DNA of 64,000 nt from Spirosoma sp. KCTC 42546 (GCF_006965485.1 NZ_CP041360.1:1240001-1304000), one strand, 5' to 3'. Shown: positions 32,401 to 41,754, counted from the first letter of the stretch. The notes: generated by a model not told the origin, from the sequence alone. Numbers and translations are program-made.

Positions 32401-34886
32401 ATAGTAGCAACAGTAGTAGCTTATCAAGCTATTACCTAACGGGGCTAACCAATAATACCAGCTATGAATGGCGGGTTGCTACGAACTGTGGTGATGGTTA
32501 TTTGTCTGACTTCTCCTATACACAATCGTTTCATACTGCCTGTCCATCCGTTCAGGATCTGGTAGTTAATTCGGTGGGGTCTACGAGTGCTCAGCTCAGT
32601 TGGAGTGGTGCGAATTTGTTGCCACAATCGAGCTATCTCCTTCAGTATCGGGTTCGCGGAACAGTAGTCTGGACTGAAGTAAGTGGCATCACGAGCCCAA
32701 CCATACAACTTGTGGATCTGGCCCTTAATACAACCTACGAATGGCGGGTTCGTGTTGAATGCGAATCGGGTGTTGCCCTTAAATTTTCGCCCAGTAGCGC
32801 GTTTGCAACACAATGTCCTACGCCGGGCAATCTGTATGCGTATGATGTAACAACAAAGTCGGCTCTGCTTACCTGGGGTACGAATGCTGAAAATAGTGCC
32901 GTTAATCTGCAATGGCGACAGGCCTATTCAAACAGTGTATGGAATGAGGCAAAGCAGTTGACCGGATCGGCCTATGTGGTAACGGGGCTTAAATCGGCTA
33001 CTCGTTATGAATACCATATTCAAGGCGTCTGCAATGCTACCGATCAGGCCGTTTCCCCATCCCGGACCAGTGGCGAATTTATAACATCATCGCCTTATGC
33101 ATCTTCTCTTTCCATTTACCCTGACGAGATATCGGCTCAGGCTGTTCGCCTGCAGTGGGTAGGTGGCCCGGATAAGACAACTTATATCCTCCAGTGGCGC
33201 GTACGCAATGCCGGCTGGACTACAACCGGCCCGCTGTCGGCAACGGGTTATTTACTGACGGGCTTAACGCCGAATACCACCTACGATGTTCGACTTAGCT
33301 ATGTAGAGAATGGCGTGACGTATGAGGCTAGCAATAGTTTTACAACGCCTTGTACCCGGATGAATTTATTGAGCGCTGTTGATATTACGGCAACAACGGC
33401 CAAACTAACCTGGGCTGCTGTGGGCTTTCCGGCGTCGACACCATGGCAAGTGTCCCTCCAGTGGCGTATGGTCGGTTCTACAATCTGGAATACAGTAACA
33501 GGCATAACCGGTAATTCGTATACCCTGACTGGTTTAAGCGATAACGTAACCTACGAGTGGCGTGTTCAGAACCTGTGTTCTGCCGATGTAACGAACGTTA
33601 GCTATCCGGCGTCGTTCCAGACAATTTGCCAGATTCCAACGTCCACCGCTACGCAGAAGGTAACTACGGAATCAGCACTACTAAGCTGGAATGGATTTGG
33701 GCCAACCTATTCCGTGCACTATCGCGTCATGGGAACAACTGCCTGGACTACTGTGACCGGGTTGACGTCCACTACTTTTGTGTTGACCGGATTGGCGAAT
33801 GATACCAATTATGAGTGGGCCGTTGCTACTGTTTGTACACCAGGTAGTAGCTCCGTATACACACCTCCACTACCGTTCAAGACCCAATGTCGGCTTCCAA
33901 CGTCGCTCAGTGTAAACCTTCTGACTACCAGTCAGGTACAATTGGTATGGGATAGCCCTGAGTCGGCCTATGAACTTCAATGGCGAGTTGTAGGAAGTGC
34001 GACCTGGTCTACTAGTTCGGGTATTACCTCCCCATACACGCTAACGGGACTAATCACCGGGACAACCTACGAGTGGCGCGTTCGGGCTGCATGCGCTGTA
34101 GCGGCTAACGGGCCGTTTGCATCCGGCAATTCATTTACGCCCCAATGTCCTTCTTATTACAATGTGTATAAAAATACGGTTGATATAACAGCCAATAGGG
34201 CCCAATTGACCTGGTCTGCCAACGCTGCATTGGCGTACGGCTTGCGCTGGCGATCCGCAAGTAGCAGTACCTGGATAGATGTACCCGGAAACGTGACGCC
34301 ACCTTATACACTAACGGGTTTAATCAATAATACAGCCTACGAATGGCAACTTCTCACCGACTGCCAACCTGCAGATGGCTCGTCGGCGTTTTTTCAGACG
34401 CATTGCAATGCGCCATTCCGTTTGCAAACGGAGGATCTAACAACAACATCGGCGCGGTTAAACTGGAACGATTCAAGAGATGGAATGGGGTATGAAGTTC
34501 AATGGCGTTTAGCTGGTACGTCCAGTTGGAACGTTATTTCCGGTATTACAAGTACTAGTTGTCTACTGTCTGGCCTGACGAATTATACCGATTACGAATG
34601 GCAGGTACGTTCCCAATGTGAGAACGAAGTTCCATTTCAATTAACAGCGTTGTTTAAAACAGTCAATGCATGTTCATCGGAACTACTCTATACCATCCGC
34701 GACGGCTCCTGGGATGATCCAACTATATGGTCCTGCAATCGAGTTCCAACGAGTACTGACAAGGTGAAACTGAATCACAAGCTCGTCATTCCAAACGCCT
34801 ACGTAGCTAAAGCATTGACTATTTACTACGAAACGGGTGCCAGGCTCACGTTTGGAATAGGAGCAAGCGTAAACGTGGGGAAATGA
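29454..34886 (+). CDS. Giant secreted fibronectin type III repeat protein
   Basis: A protein of 1810 residues with a signal peptide (~1-24). Nineteen FN3 repeats of ~90 residues follow. Each carries the ELQWR-x-x-G...W strand, a YTLTGL turn and a YEWRVR-x-x-C strand, plus a Cys in the linker, so each domain likely has a disulphide. The last ~75 residues (IRDGSWDDPTIWSCNRVPTS...) are a G8-like beta domain common at the C-terminus of such proteins. No type IX sorting domain is visible. It is probably cell-surface or extracellular, for adhesion or matrix. Nothing nearby explains it. Confidence 0.9.
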   Translation: MNVHYLISLLISYALSCLSVYADCQIPQGSYIYNLTYQSASLSWSYYGSNSPTYQLQWRISGNATWTTNPVLTTPGTSLTGLTNNTTYEWHVRSICAAGDTSAYTSTQTFQTKCDLPYALQIANVTHQSAQLAWYAPVSGATYEVQWRSVGAATWTIVPGLTANYLNLASLPEDTSFEWKVRTICSTTETSDFSTGPSFRTICLPPSNVRVTLINPEAVELKWDSPVANARFDLQWRQAGTTAWTLLEGITLAEYTLTGLTNNTSYEWQVRTACSATSKSTFSAIQPFQTSCPLPINLVSNFVTFNSALLQWTSLATDLQWRASGTADWLTVPNAISPYSLTGLTNNTVYEWRVRTVCSSTVASAYTSTQLLTTQCLAPNSTYSNADDFGGFRLNWYSPESGTFELQWRVSGTDSWSVTTGIVGTTYNLTGLSPGTTYEWRVRKTCSTTEYSGFSTPQSITTGCSIPTYPRSESATSTKIDLVWSSAEPGGSYEVQWRIVNTPNWTTVVDITAKRYTLTGLQVNMHYEWRVRKVCTATVATAFTDSQTFTLTCAQPTSFSTRSINFSSATISWSGANSYSPYEIQYRQAGANDWISVADLSSSQYSVSGLNNNTTYEWRVRSSCPAVGLPDFSAVQTFQTQCSGQFSNLYAGSVAYNSANSAVLYWQIDGNARLYEIQYRETGSADWIILRPEATEADPYFGETAYNYVGKQYTLYNLTPGKTYEWRIRALCTPSIYSDFVNGPTFTSACLIPQDVSGFQQSNTTLAISWYVPPYVTHYDLQWRLVGASDWNTVSGLTGASYTLTNLTAGSTYEYRVRRQCSPGIVSEFSAPVARTMQCTMPNSLMTETMSGSSARLTWSYYNDGIDGATHSNDLQYRVLGSSTWTTVTGVVGTTYSLTGITTGVRYEWRVRAVCSPGITSDFSAPSTFGLNCYPPSVNSYYTQIGTTSAFLSWNSGSPWTKSYLLQWRTLGTTDWTSVPIAYSSNSSSLSSYYLTGLTNNTSYEWRVATNCGDGYLSDFSYTQSFHTACPSVQDLVVNSVGSTSAQLSWSGANLLPQSSYLLQYRVRGTVVWTEVSGITSPTIQLVDLALNTTYEWRVRVECESGVALKFSPSSAFATQCPTPGNLYAYDVTTKSALLTWGTNAENSAVNLQWRQAYSNSVWNEAKQLTGSAYVVTGLKSATRYEYHIQGVCNATDQAVSPSRTSGEFITSSPYASSLSIYPDEISAQAVRLQWVGGPDKTTYILQWRVRNAGWTTTGPLSATGYLLTGLTPNTTYDVRLSYVENGVTYEASNSFTTPCTRMNLLSAVDITATTAKLTWAAVGFPASTPWQVSLQWRMVGSTIWNTVTGITGNSYTLTGLSDNVTYEWRVQNLCSADVTNVSYPASFQTICQIPTSTATQKVTTESALLSWNGFGPTYSVHYRVMGTTAWTTVTGLTSTTFVLTGLANDTNYEWAVATVCTPGSSSVYTPPLPFKTQCRLPTSLSVNLLTTSQVQLVWDSPESAYELQWRVVGSATWSTSSGITSPYTLTGLITGTTYEWRVRAACAVAANGPFASGNSFTPQCPSYYNVYKNTVDITANRAQLTWSANAALAYGLRWRSASSSTWIDVPGNVTPPYTLTGLINNTAYEWQLLTDCQPADGSSAFFQTHCNAPFRLQTEDLTTTSARLNWNDSRDGMGYEVQWRLAGTSSWNVISGITSTSCLLSGLTNYTDYEWQVRSQCENEVPFQLTALFKTVNACSSELLYTIRDGSWDDPTIWSCNRVPTSTDKVKLNHKLVIPNAYVAKALTIYYETGARLTFGIGASVNVGK

Positions 34887-35338
34887 GCTGACACGTTTGC
34901 TTACTACTACGTGAGGGATTAGCCTGATCACGTAGTGATCGCATGATTATAGAAAAATAAATTGACTACGTACTCCGCATGCCGTAGGTATGCTACAGTA
35001 CTGGGCTTGTTGCATACCTACGGCATGCCTCTGCGGATTTACATTTCTTCTTTCTATAAACATTTGATGCCTAACGGCATCGTAAAAGGGGGCAATTAGC
35101 CACAATTCACTTTATATATGAACCAGGGGTTTTTTATAAAAATGCCGAAGGCATGAAATGATTATAGAAGAAGTTCGACAAGTCTTTTCATACCTCCGAA
35201 GGAGTGACATAGTAGGCTTATTGTGTCACTCCTTCGGAGGTATGAAAAGGATAAACAATAAAAATGACACGGCACCGGCCGCCCGGCCTTTCAGGGTTGA
35301 ACGTTTTTATAACAAAGCCCTGAATATATGAACAGAGC
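34887..35338. repeat. Repeat-rich spacer with four REP-like hairpin units
   Basis: A 450-bp gap with no gene. It holds GATCAC-GTA-GTGATC with an inverted box (34926-34955), a 17-bp inverted repeat (34978-34994 and 35012-35028), box TTTCTATAAACATTTGA plus hairpin GATGCC-TAAC-GGCATC (35051-35081), ATGCC-GAA-GGCAT plus inverted box (35142-35169), and a perfect 26-bp pair (35184-35209 and 35224-35249). The boxes are variants of one sequence. Confidence 0.85.
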
Positions 35339-36262
35339 TTAGCAAATCTTAGTCGCGCAGTCATCTTCGGCAACGATCTCCGTCTCGAGTGTCGCGTGGC
35401 TTATCTTTTGATGTTCGAGCCGATGGCGGGCGTCGTGCTTCAGGGAAACGATCTGTGAATCAGATAGGCCCGGTTGCAGAACAAGGTGAGCCGTAAGGGC
35501 ATTTTCGGTCGTGCTCATGGCCCAGATATGTACATGGTGCACATCTTTTACACCCGCTACCGCGCGTAGGTCGGCCAGTACGGCTGCGAGGTCGATGCCC
35601 GCCGGTATACCGTCCATAGACAGGCGCAAGCTATCCGTCAGTAATCGCCAGGTGGAGCCCATAATGATAATGGCCACAAGGATACCGATAACCGGGTCGA
35701 GCCAGGTCCAGCCCGTGTAGTTGATCAGCACGCCAGCCACTACTACGCCCAGTGAAACCAGCGCGTCAATGGCTAAATGCAGGTAAGCGCCTTTGGCGTT
35801 CAGGTCGTGCTCTTTGTTGCGAAAAAAGAGCAGGGCTGACACCGTATTAACAACAATGCCGACCGCTGCCACCCACGCCACGGACCCGCCGGCCACGGGT
35901 TCGGGATGGCGGAACCGCTGAATGCTTTCCCAGAATATAGCCCCAATAGTAATCAATAAAATGACCGCATTGGTCAGTGAGGCCAGCACCGTGCTTTTGC
36001 GATATCCATATGTAAAACTCGGCGTTTGCCGAACACGCGCCAGCCGAAACGCCAGCAGCGACAATAACAAACTTGCTACATCACTGAGGTTATGGCCCGC
36101 ATCGGCAATGAGTGCCAGGGAGTTGTAGTAAAATCCCAGGGCAAATTCAACCACCACATATCCCGCGTTCAAAATGGCCCCGATGATTAACGCCCGGTTT
36201 ATGGATGTTAGAACGGTAGGGCCGTGACTGTGTCCCGCGTGGTCATGGTGATCGTGCGCCAT
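35339..36262 (-). CDS. Cation diffusion facilitator (CzcD/ZitB-like)
   Basis: A protein of 307 residues. The cytoplasmic N-terminus is His-rich (HDHHDHAGHSHG). Six membrane helices follow, with the metal site pattern H-x-x-x-D in helix 2 (LIADAGHNLSDV) and HLAIDALVSLGV in helix 5. The C-terminal domain (~215-300) contains VHHVHIWAMSTTENALTAH, typical of zinc-exporting members. It moves Zn2+ (or Co/Cd) out in exchange for protons. It is downstream of a TonB receptor and a Cys/His-rich protein on the same strand. Confidence 0.93.
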   Translation of the reverse strand: MAHDHHDHAGHSHGPTVLTSINRALIIGAILNAGYVVVEFALGFYYNSLALIADAGHNLSDVASLLLSLLAFRLARVRQTPSFTYGYRKSTVLASLTNAVILLITIGAIFWESIQRFRHPEPVAGGSVAWVAAVGIVVNTVSALLFFRNKEHDLNAKGAYLHLAIDALVSLGVVVAGVLINYTGWTWLDPVIGILVAIIIMGSTWRLLTDSLRLSMDGIPAGIDLAAVLADLRAVAGVKDVHHVHIWAMSTTENALTAHLVLQPGLSDSQIVSLKHDARHRLEHQKISHATLETEIVAEDDCATKIC

Positions 36263-36272
36263 ATATAGTTGT

Positions 36273-36298
36273 GTAGCGCGGACGGAAGTCCGCGCTAC
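36273..36298. terminator. Hairpin GTAGCGCGGAC-GGAA-GTCCGCGCTAC
   Basis: A perfect 11-bp stem with a GGAA loop, between the TonB receptor end and the CDF start. Because the CDF gene follows in the same direction, it may lower rather than stop transcription. Confidence 0.55.
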
Positions 36299-36301
36299 TT
36301 A

Positions 36302-38512
36302 TCAAAGTTTAAGTTTAATTCCCCCATTAATAATACGGCCATCAGTAGGGGCATAGATGTCCGTGACAAAATTAGGCTGCGTTATTGTACCATTTACCAA
36401 GGGTTCGAAGCGCGACTGCCGTACATCAAAGAAATTCTCGAAGTTAATAAAAATGCTACCCTTTGTGTTGTGGCCAAATGACCATTTTCGCTCAATCATA
36501 TAACCAAACGTCCAATAGGCGGGTGTGCTGGTACCATTTGTCCGCTGCTGAGTGCCAGAATAAAAAGCTTCGAAACCGGTTTTCAGCTTCTCCGTTTCAT
36601 ATAGGGTTGTAAAATAAAGCCTGTGCTTTGCGGTCAGCGGAAGCATGCCTGTCAGGTTATCGTACTGCCGTTTTGTATCAATAAACGAGTAGCCCAAAAA
36701 ACCATGAATATCGTGATAAACCAGGCGCACGTTCGTTTCAAAACCGCGTGTCGACAGGTGCCCGTTGGCCGTACGGAATGCCGCAAGACCACTTGTCGAC
36801 AAAACCGTCAGGCGATTTAACTGGGTGTAAAAAAACAGCTGATTAATTGACAGTGTGGTTTTATCGCCCAGCTCGGTTCGGTAGTTAATGTCCCAGTTCA
36901 ATCCCATCGACGATTCGGTTTGATCATTGCTGATTGACCGTAGATTCACATTCTGGAAAGACATCCGTTCGGCATCTTCGGTGAAAATAGTTGGAGCTTT
37001 GTAGCCCAGTCCACCACCCAATCGGCTTGTCCAATGGGCAGATGCGTGATACAGCAGCGAAAAACGAGGCAGCAAAAACAACTTCGGACGAGAGGAGGCC
37101 GCCCCGCTAACCGTTGTAGTCACAGCGTCGGCACGAAGGCCCGTTTCCAGGCTGAACTGGTCGGAGAGTGTGAGTGTGTTCTGAAGAAAAACGCCCACAA
37201 TAGCTTGGTGATAGATAGAGCTTATCCCCAATATGGTGGGTGGAATTTCTATCTGGAAAGCATCTGTCCAGACATTCAGGCCAGCAATCCAATCGGTTTT
37301 TTTCTGGTGTTTAAAATAACTGACTTCCGAAAAAGACGATTGCTGTAGGCCATCAAACCGGTAATTGGGTAAGACAATAGCGCGTTTGAAACGACTATAG
37401 CTATTCTTGATTGTCAATAGGGCATCGTTACTAAACCGTTTTTCCAGCCGAAACTGAGTAGCTAGCCGTCGGGAGTCATTGGCTTCGGTATACCCAGTTG
37501 TGGGTTCACTCCGAATGGATGGCAGATAACCACCTATCCGATGTTCATTCACCCAGATTATGCCTGCCGAAACCGTTGTGGTAGCGTTTGGATACCAGAA
37601 GAATTTAGGCTGGATGGTTGTACGAGCCGTTTGCGGGAGGTCCGAAAACTGATCGTTGTTGACATCGTACACGCGCTGCAGATTACGGGTGGCGTAAAAC
37701 GTGAGCCCTACTTTTTCGTTGCGCTGGGCATAATAGGCGTTCAGGTCAAGACCAAAGGCAGTCGTGCCGTTAATCAGAAAGGACAGGTCGCGCTCGCGGG
37801 TAGGTTCTTTCGTGACTAGATTGACTAATCCAGCAATAGCACCACTACCGTATAAGGTTGATTGACAGCCTTTCACAAGTTCAACCTGTTTCAAATTCAG
37901 GGGTGGCACCTGCATCAGGCTCAGGCCGCTCGAAAATCCACTATAAAGTGGCAACCCGTCCTGCAGCAATTGCGTGTACCGCCCATCCAGCCCCTGGATC
38001 CGAAACGTAGCATTGGCTGATGTGACGGATGTTTGTTGCACTTGAATTCCCGGACTTTCGCGCAAAATAACCGCAATATTTGCGGGCTGCATATTCGCCT
38101 TTTCGTCCAGCTCCTCGCCGTCGATCACTTCAACACGTGTTGGTTCGTCGGCAACACTTCGCCCGCTTCGGGTAGAGGAAACCGTAATTTCCTCCAGCGC
38201 TTCTACGGAGGGATCGAGTAGAGCCTGAAGGGTATCCGTACCAGGACTTGCGATGGTATGATGGATGGATTGAAAGCCAACGGCCGAAATTCGTAACCGA
38301 TAAGGGCCGGATGGCGGTAGTTTCATCTGTGTGAAACCAGCGGTATCGGTAGCTGCGCCGATTGAGGTGCCAACCAATAGAATTGTAGCACCGGGAATAG
38401 CTTGTTTGGTGAGGGCGTGACGGACAGAAATCCGTAGGGTATCTTGTGGAAGTGCCGTACTACCACCCAAAGCAATGTAAGAAAAGAATAGAAATAGAAT
38501 AACGTTTTTCAT
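36302..38512 (-). CDS. TonB-dependent receptor (metal cluster)
   Basis: A protein of 736 residues. A signal peptide (~1-23) is followed by a CarboxypepD_reg-like domain (~27-110) and EITVSSTRSGRS as the link. The plug has FRIQGLDGRYTQLLQDGLPL and VELVKGCQSTLYGSGAIAGL, including a Cys in the KGxxS box. The barrel ends in INGGIKLKL. It is a close relative of the receptor at 12458-14656. The genes on each side, a Cys/His-rich secreted protein upstream and a CDF exporter downstream, point to zinc, copper or another metal complex. Confidence 0.92.
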   Translation of the reverse strand: MKNVILFLFFSYIALGGSTALPQDTLRISVRHALTKQAIPGATILLVGTSIGAATDTAGFTQMKLPPSGPYRLRISAVGFQSIHHTIASPGTDTLQALLDPSVEALEEITVSSTRSGRSVADEPTRVEVIDGEELDEKANMQPANIAVILRESPGIQVQQTSVTSANATFRIQGLDGRYTQLLQDGLPLYSGFSSGLSLMQVPPLNLKQVELVKGCQSTLYGSGAIAGLVNLVTKEPTRERDLSFLINGTTAFGLDLNAYYAQRNEKVGLTFYATRNLQRVYDVNNDQFSDLPQTARTTIQPKFFWYPNATTTVSAGIIWVNEHRIGGYLPSIRSEPTTGYTEANDSRRLATQFRLEKRFSNDALLTIKNSYSRFKRAIVLPNYRFDGLQQSSFSEVSYFKHQKKTDWIAGLNVWTDAFQIEIPPTILGISSIYHQAIVGVFLQNTLTLSDQFSLETGLRADAVTTTVSGAASSRPKLFLLPRFSLLYHASAHWTSRLGGGLGYKAPTIFTEDAERMSFQNVNLRSISNDQTESSMGLNWDINYRTELGDKTTLSINQLFFYTQLNRLTVLSTSGLAAFRTANGHLSTRGFETNVRLVYHDIHGFLGYSFIDTKRQYDNLTGMLPLTAKHRLYFTTLYETEKLKTGFEAFYSGTQQRTNGTSTPAYWTFGYMIERKWSFGHNTKGSIFINFENFFDVRQSRFEPLVNGTITQPNFVTDIYAPTDGRIINGGIKLKL

Positions 38513-38582
38513 CCTGTAGGGAGAATAAATGGAACATGCCGACTGATGGATGACCAGCCGGGAGAAAATCCATGAAAAACGG

Positions 38583-38903
38583 TTATACTTTAGGCGGCTG
38601 CCAGATGGCGAGCGCTACATCGGAATGGCTAGGCGACTGATAAACAAAGGCCTGCTCGTCAGGAGCAGTTGAATTTGGAACCAGCGAAAGCATGTAGCTG
38701 AACGAACGGGGAATTGAAAAGCCGAGACAAATGGTGCAATGACAGAATGGACTACAGGGTGCTTTATGTCCGTGGTCGTCGGTTGAGTGCGAAGTGGATG
38801 TGCTGGCTGTCTGGTCCGGTTGCGCATGGCAATCTGCATCCGGGCAGGGTAGGCCGGTCAGCAGCAAGAGCCAGAACGAAAAAAGACACACGATCGCTTT
38901 CAT
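38583..38903 (-). CDS. Small Cys/His-rich secreted protein (DUF6660-like)
   Basis: A protein of 106 residues from the ATG at 38901-38903. A longer open frame to 39185 would run across the cobalamin riboswitch and is rejected. A signal peptide (~1-22) precedes CPDADCHAQ, a His-rich DDHGHKAPCSPFCHCTICLG region with four Cys, and a polar tail. This pattern matches small periplasmic proteins upstream of metal-related TonB receptors. It probably binds or senses a metal. It likely forms an operon with the receptor (70-bp gap). Confidence 0.75.
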   Translation of the reverse strand: MKAIVCLFSFWLLLLTGLPCPDADCHAQPDQTASTSTSHSTDDHGHKAPCSPFCHCTICLGFSIPRSFSYMLSLVPNSTAPDEQAFVYQSPSHSDVALAIWQPPKV

Positions 38904-38908
38904 GCCAG

Positions 38909-38916
38909 CAAAGGTA
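38909..38916 (-). promoter_or_regulatory. -7 element TACCTTTG five bases from the ATG
   Basis: A full match to TAnnTTTG on the minus strand, with only CTGGC between it and the ATG at 38903. The transcript would start at or within a few bases of the ATG, so it would be leaderless or nearly so. Confidence 0.5.
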
Positions 38917-39020
38917 GCGGGCGGGCGAATGCAACAGGTAGTCAAAAAGGGATGAACGCTTGTTTTTGCCACCACAATGCGGTTAGTTTGTCCTAACGTT
39001 CTTTGTTTTCCGTCAAACAA

Positions 39021-39208
39021 GCTAATGGTTTTCCTGAGAGGTTCAGGAAATGAAAAAGGAATCGTGTGAAATTCACGAGCAGACGTTGCTACTGTCAGTG
39101 ACCATTTAGAAAAGGGTTTGCCCTCGATGTCCATTGTCCCGAAACGGTTCGCCGATGGGATGAGAAGGACGGCAAATACCGTCACAAGCCAGGAGACTTG
39201 CCCTTAGC
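39021..39208 (+). promoter_or_regulatory. Cobalamin (B12) riboswitch upstream of metE
   Basis: It shows the class core in order: AAAAAGGAATCGTGTGAAAT (conserved GGAA-x-x-x-GTGAAAT), GTTGCTACTGT (receptor variant of CCGCCACTGT), and the 3' box AAGCCAGGAGACTTGCCC. The ends close as P1 (GCTAATGG at 39021 with CCCTTAGC ending at 39208). It is on the same strand as metE, 172 bp upstream. B12 binding is expected to turn off the B12-independent methionine synthase. Confidence 0.9.
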
Positions 39209-39380
39209 TTTGCTGATTACGCCCACACGAAATTGGGTTTATCAAGATTGACCATCTCGTTCTTTTCCCGCCCTCTCCCCGAGGACGGAAGCGGTGTGTC
39301 GTGTTGATAATTCTCTGATGTAGTGGTAGGCGTATGGAGTTCGGCATCGAACGCGATCAACCATTTTATCTAGTAACAAC

Positions 39381-41717
39381 ATGATCGCACACAATCTCGG
39401 CTATCCACGAATCGGTAGCCACCGCGAACTCAAACGGGCCTGTGAACAATTCTGGGCCAACAAAATCACCACTGAGCAGCTTCAGGACGCCGGTCGACGC
39501 ATTCGACAGGATAACTGGCTGACCCAACAGCAGGCTGGCATTACGCTGGTTCCCTGCAACGACTTTTCGTTCTACGATCAGGTACTCGATATGTCCCTGA
39601 CCGTTGGCGCGATACCGAAGCGGTTTCGGCCGCTGCTCGATCAGTCGCATCAGGCTGATGCTGATCTACTAACGCTGTACTTCGCTATGGCGCGGGGGTA
39701 CCAGCAGAACGGGCTGGACCTGAAAGCGATGGAAATGACCAAGTGGTTCGATACCAATTATCATTACATCGTGCCGGAGTTTACTGCCGATCAGGCGTTT
39801 ACGCTGCTCTCTGAGAAACTTTTCGACGAATTCGAAGAAGCGAGACAAACACTGAGCACCACGCCCAAACCCGTATTGCTGGGGCCGGTTTCGTACCTGT
39901 TACTTGGCAAAGAGAAAGAGCCTGGCTTTGATCGGCTCGATTTGCTCGATCGGTTATTGCCAGTCTACGAGGTCATCCTGAGCCGCCTACAGGAGCAGGG
40001 TGCCGACTGGATTCAGCTCGATGAACCTACACTCTCACTGGATCTGACGGATGATCAACGGGCGGCTTTTGCCAAAACCTACAACCGGCTTCGGCTTCAA
40101 TTTCCGAAACTCAAGCTGCTGTTGGCTTCGTATTTCGAGTGCTACGGAGCCAATCTGAATCTGGTTAGTCAATTACCGGTCGATGCGTTGCATCTGGATC
40201 TGGTCCGTTGCCCAAATCAGCTGGACGATATTTTGCAAACCGATTTTGTCCATAAACAAACACGCCTGTCGCTGGGTGTGGTTGATGGCCGTAACATCTG
40301 GATCAATAACCTGGAAACCTCGCGGGCAACGATTCAACGAGCTGTCGAAAAAATTGGACAGAACCGAATTCTCATTGCGCCGTCGTGTTCGCTGGTACAC
40401 GTTCCCTGCGATTTAAATTCAGAAACGAACGAGCAGGGGCTAACGCCCGAAATCAAGCAGTGGATGGCCTTCGCCCGGCAGAAACTGGATGAAGTAGCAA
40501 CCCTGGTGACGCTGTTCCGGGAGCCGACGAACGCGCAGGCAACCGCAACATTGGCAACTAACCAAACGGCCCTAATCGCCCGCTGGCAATCGACGCTGAT
40601 AAACCGCCCGGCTGTGCAGGCACGTCTGAGTCAACTGACGGAGAAAGATGCGCAGCGTCAGGACTCGTTTGCCCAACGGCAACCACTGCAACAGGAGCGA
40701 CTGCAATTGCCACTGTTTCCAACAACAACAATTGGTTCATTTCCCCAAACGGAATCCGTTCGAGCCAACCGCGCGAAGTTTAAAAAAGGCGAATTAACCC
40801 TGGAGCAGTACGAAGATTTCATTCGAACCGAAACCGAACAGGCCATTCGCTGGCAGGAAGAGGTTGGGCTGGACGTACTGGTTCATGGCGAGTTTGAGCG
40901 CAACGATATGGTCGAATATTTCGGCGAATTGCTCGACGGCTTTGCCTTCAGCGAAAACGGCTGGGTGCAGAGTTACGGCTCCCGCTGCGTGAAACCGCCC
41001 ATCATTTACGGAGACATCTATCGACCCGAACCCATGACGGTACGTTGGGCCCAGTTTGCGCAGTCATTGACCAGCAAACCTGTTAAAGGAATGCTGACCG
41101 GCCCCGTTACCATTCTGCAATGGTCATTTGTTCGCGACGATCAGCCCCGCCGGGACACCTGCCTGCAAATTGCGCTGGCTATTCACGATGAAGTTGTTGA
41201 CCTGGAAGCGGCTGGCATTCGGGTTATTCAGATTGATGAACCTGCCATTCGGGAAGGGCTTCCGCTGCGGAAAGAGAACTGGAAAACCTACCTGGAGTGG
41301 GCCGTACGGGCATTCCGGATTTCGGCCTCGGGTGTGCAGAATGAGACCCAGATTCACACGCATATGTGTTATTCGGAATTTAACGACATGATTGATGCAA
41401 TTGCCAATATGGATGCTGATGTGATCACGATCGAAACATCGCGGTCGCAAATGGAACTGCTGGATGCATTTGTCAATTTTAATTACCCAAACGAAATTGG
41501 ACCGGGGGTTTATGATATTCATAGCCCACGTGTGCCAACGGTAGCTGAGATGGTCGATCTGCTCCAGAAAGCGACAAATGTGCTGCCCATTCGTAACTTA
41601 TGGGTAAATCCGGATTGTGGCCTGAAAACACGCCGGTGGCCGGAAACCGCCGAATCACTAAAAAATATGGTGCAAGCTGCCCAAACAGCCCGCGAATTAG
41701 TTATTGAGTCAGTATAA
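39381..41717 (+). CDS. metE: Cobalamin-independent methionine synthase MetE
   Basis: A protein of 778 residues, the usual length for MetE. The N-terminal barrel begins HNLGYPRIGSHRELK. The C-terminal catalytic barrel starts near ~445 with FPTTTIGSFPQT. Zinc ligands are visible: HTHMCYSEF (His and Cys) and WVNPDCGLKTR (second Cys). It transfers the methyl group of 5-methyl-THF-triglutamate to homocysteine without B12, in the cytoplasm. The riboswitch upstream implies that the cell can also use a B12-dependent route (MetH elsewhere). A perfect 28-bp palindrome after the stop is probably its terminator. Confidence 0.97.
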   Translation: MIAHNLGYPRIGSHRELKRACEQFWANKITTEQLQDAGRRIRQDNWLTQQQAGITLVPCNDFSFYDQVLDMSLTVGAIPKRFRPLLDQSHQADADLLTLYFAMARGYQQNGLDLKAMEMTKWFDTNYHYIVPEFTADQAFTLLSEKLFDEFEEARQTLSTTPKPVLLGPVSYLLLGKEKEPGFDRLDLLDRLLPVYEVILSRLQEQGADWIQLDEPTLSLDLTDDQRAAFAKTYNRLRLQFPKLKLLLASYFECYGANLNLVSQLPVDALHLDLVRCPNQLDDILQTDFVHKQTRLSLGVVDGRNIWINNLETSRATIQRAVEKIGQNRILIAPSCSLVHVPCDLNSETNEQGLTPEIKQWMAFARQKLDEVATLVTLFREPTNAQATATLATNQTALIARWQSTLINRPAVQARLSQLTEKDAQRQDSFAQRQPLQQERLQLPLFPTTTIGSFPQTESVRANRAKFKKGELTLEQYEDFIRTETEQAIRWQEEVGLDVLVHGEFERNDMVEYFGELLDGFAFSENGWVQSYGSRCVKPPIIYGDIYRPEPMTVRWAQFAQSLTSKPVKGMLTGPVTILQWSFVRDDQPRRDTCLQIALAIHDEVVDLEAAGIRVIQIDEPAIREGLPLRKENWKTYLEWAVRAFRISASGVQNETQIHTHMCYSEFNDMIDAIANMDADVITIETSRSQMELLDAFVNFNYPNEIGPGVYDIHSPRVPTVAEMVDLLQKATNVLPIRNLWVNPDCGLKTRRWPETAESLKNMVQAAQTARELVIESV

Positions 41718-41726
41718 TCACAAATG

Positions 41727-41754
41727 GTCTTCGGTCAGCTAGCTGACCGAAGAC
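41727..41754 (+). terminator. Terminator hairpin after metE
   Basis: A perfect 14-bp palindrome (GTCTTCGGTCAGCT and its complement) followed by TTTACCTTATT, 10 bp past the metE stop. Confidence 0.7.

Noticed and set aside
29454..34886. CRISPR-like or tandem DNA repeat
   Set aside because: The repetition is protein-level FN3 repeats of ~270 bp with divergent DNA, not short direct repeats with spacers.
38904..39185. 94-codon N-terminal extension of the Cys/His-rich protein
   Set aside because: It crosses the cobalamin riboswitch on the opposite strand and a -7 element lies just before the internal ATG with its signal peptide.
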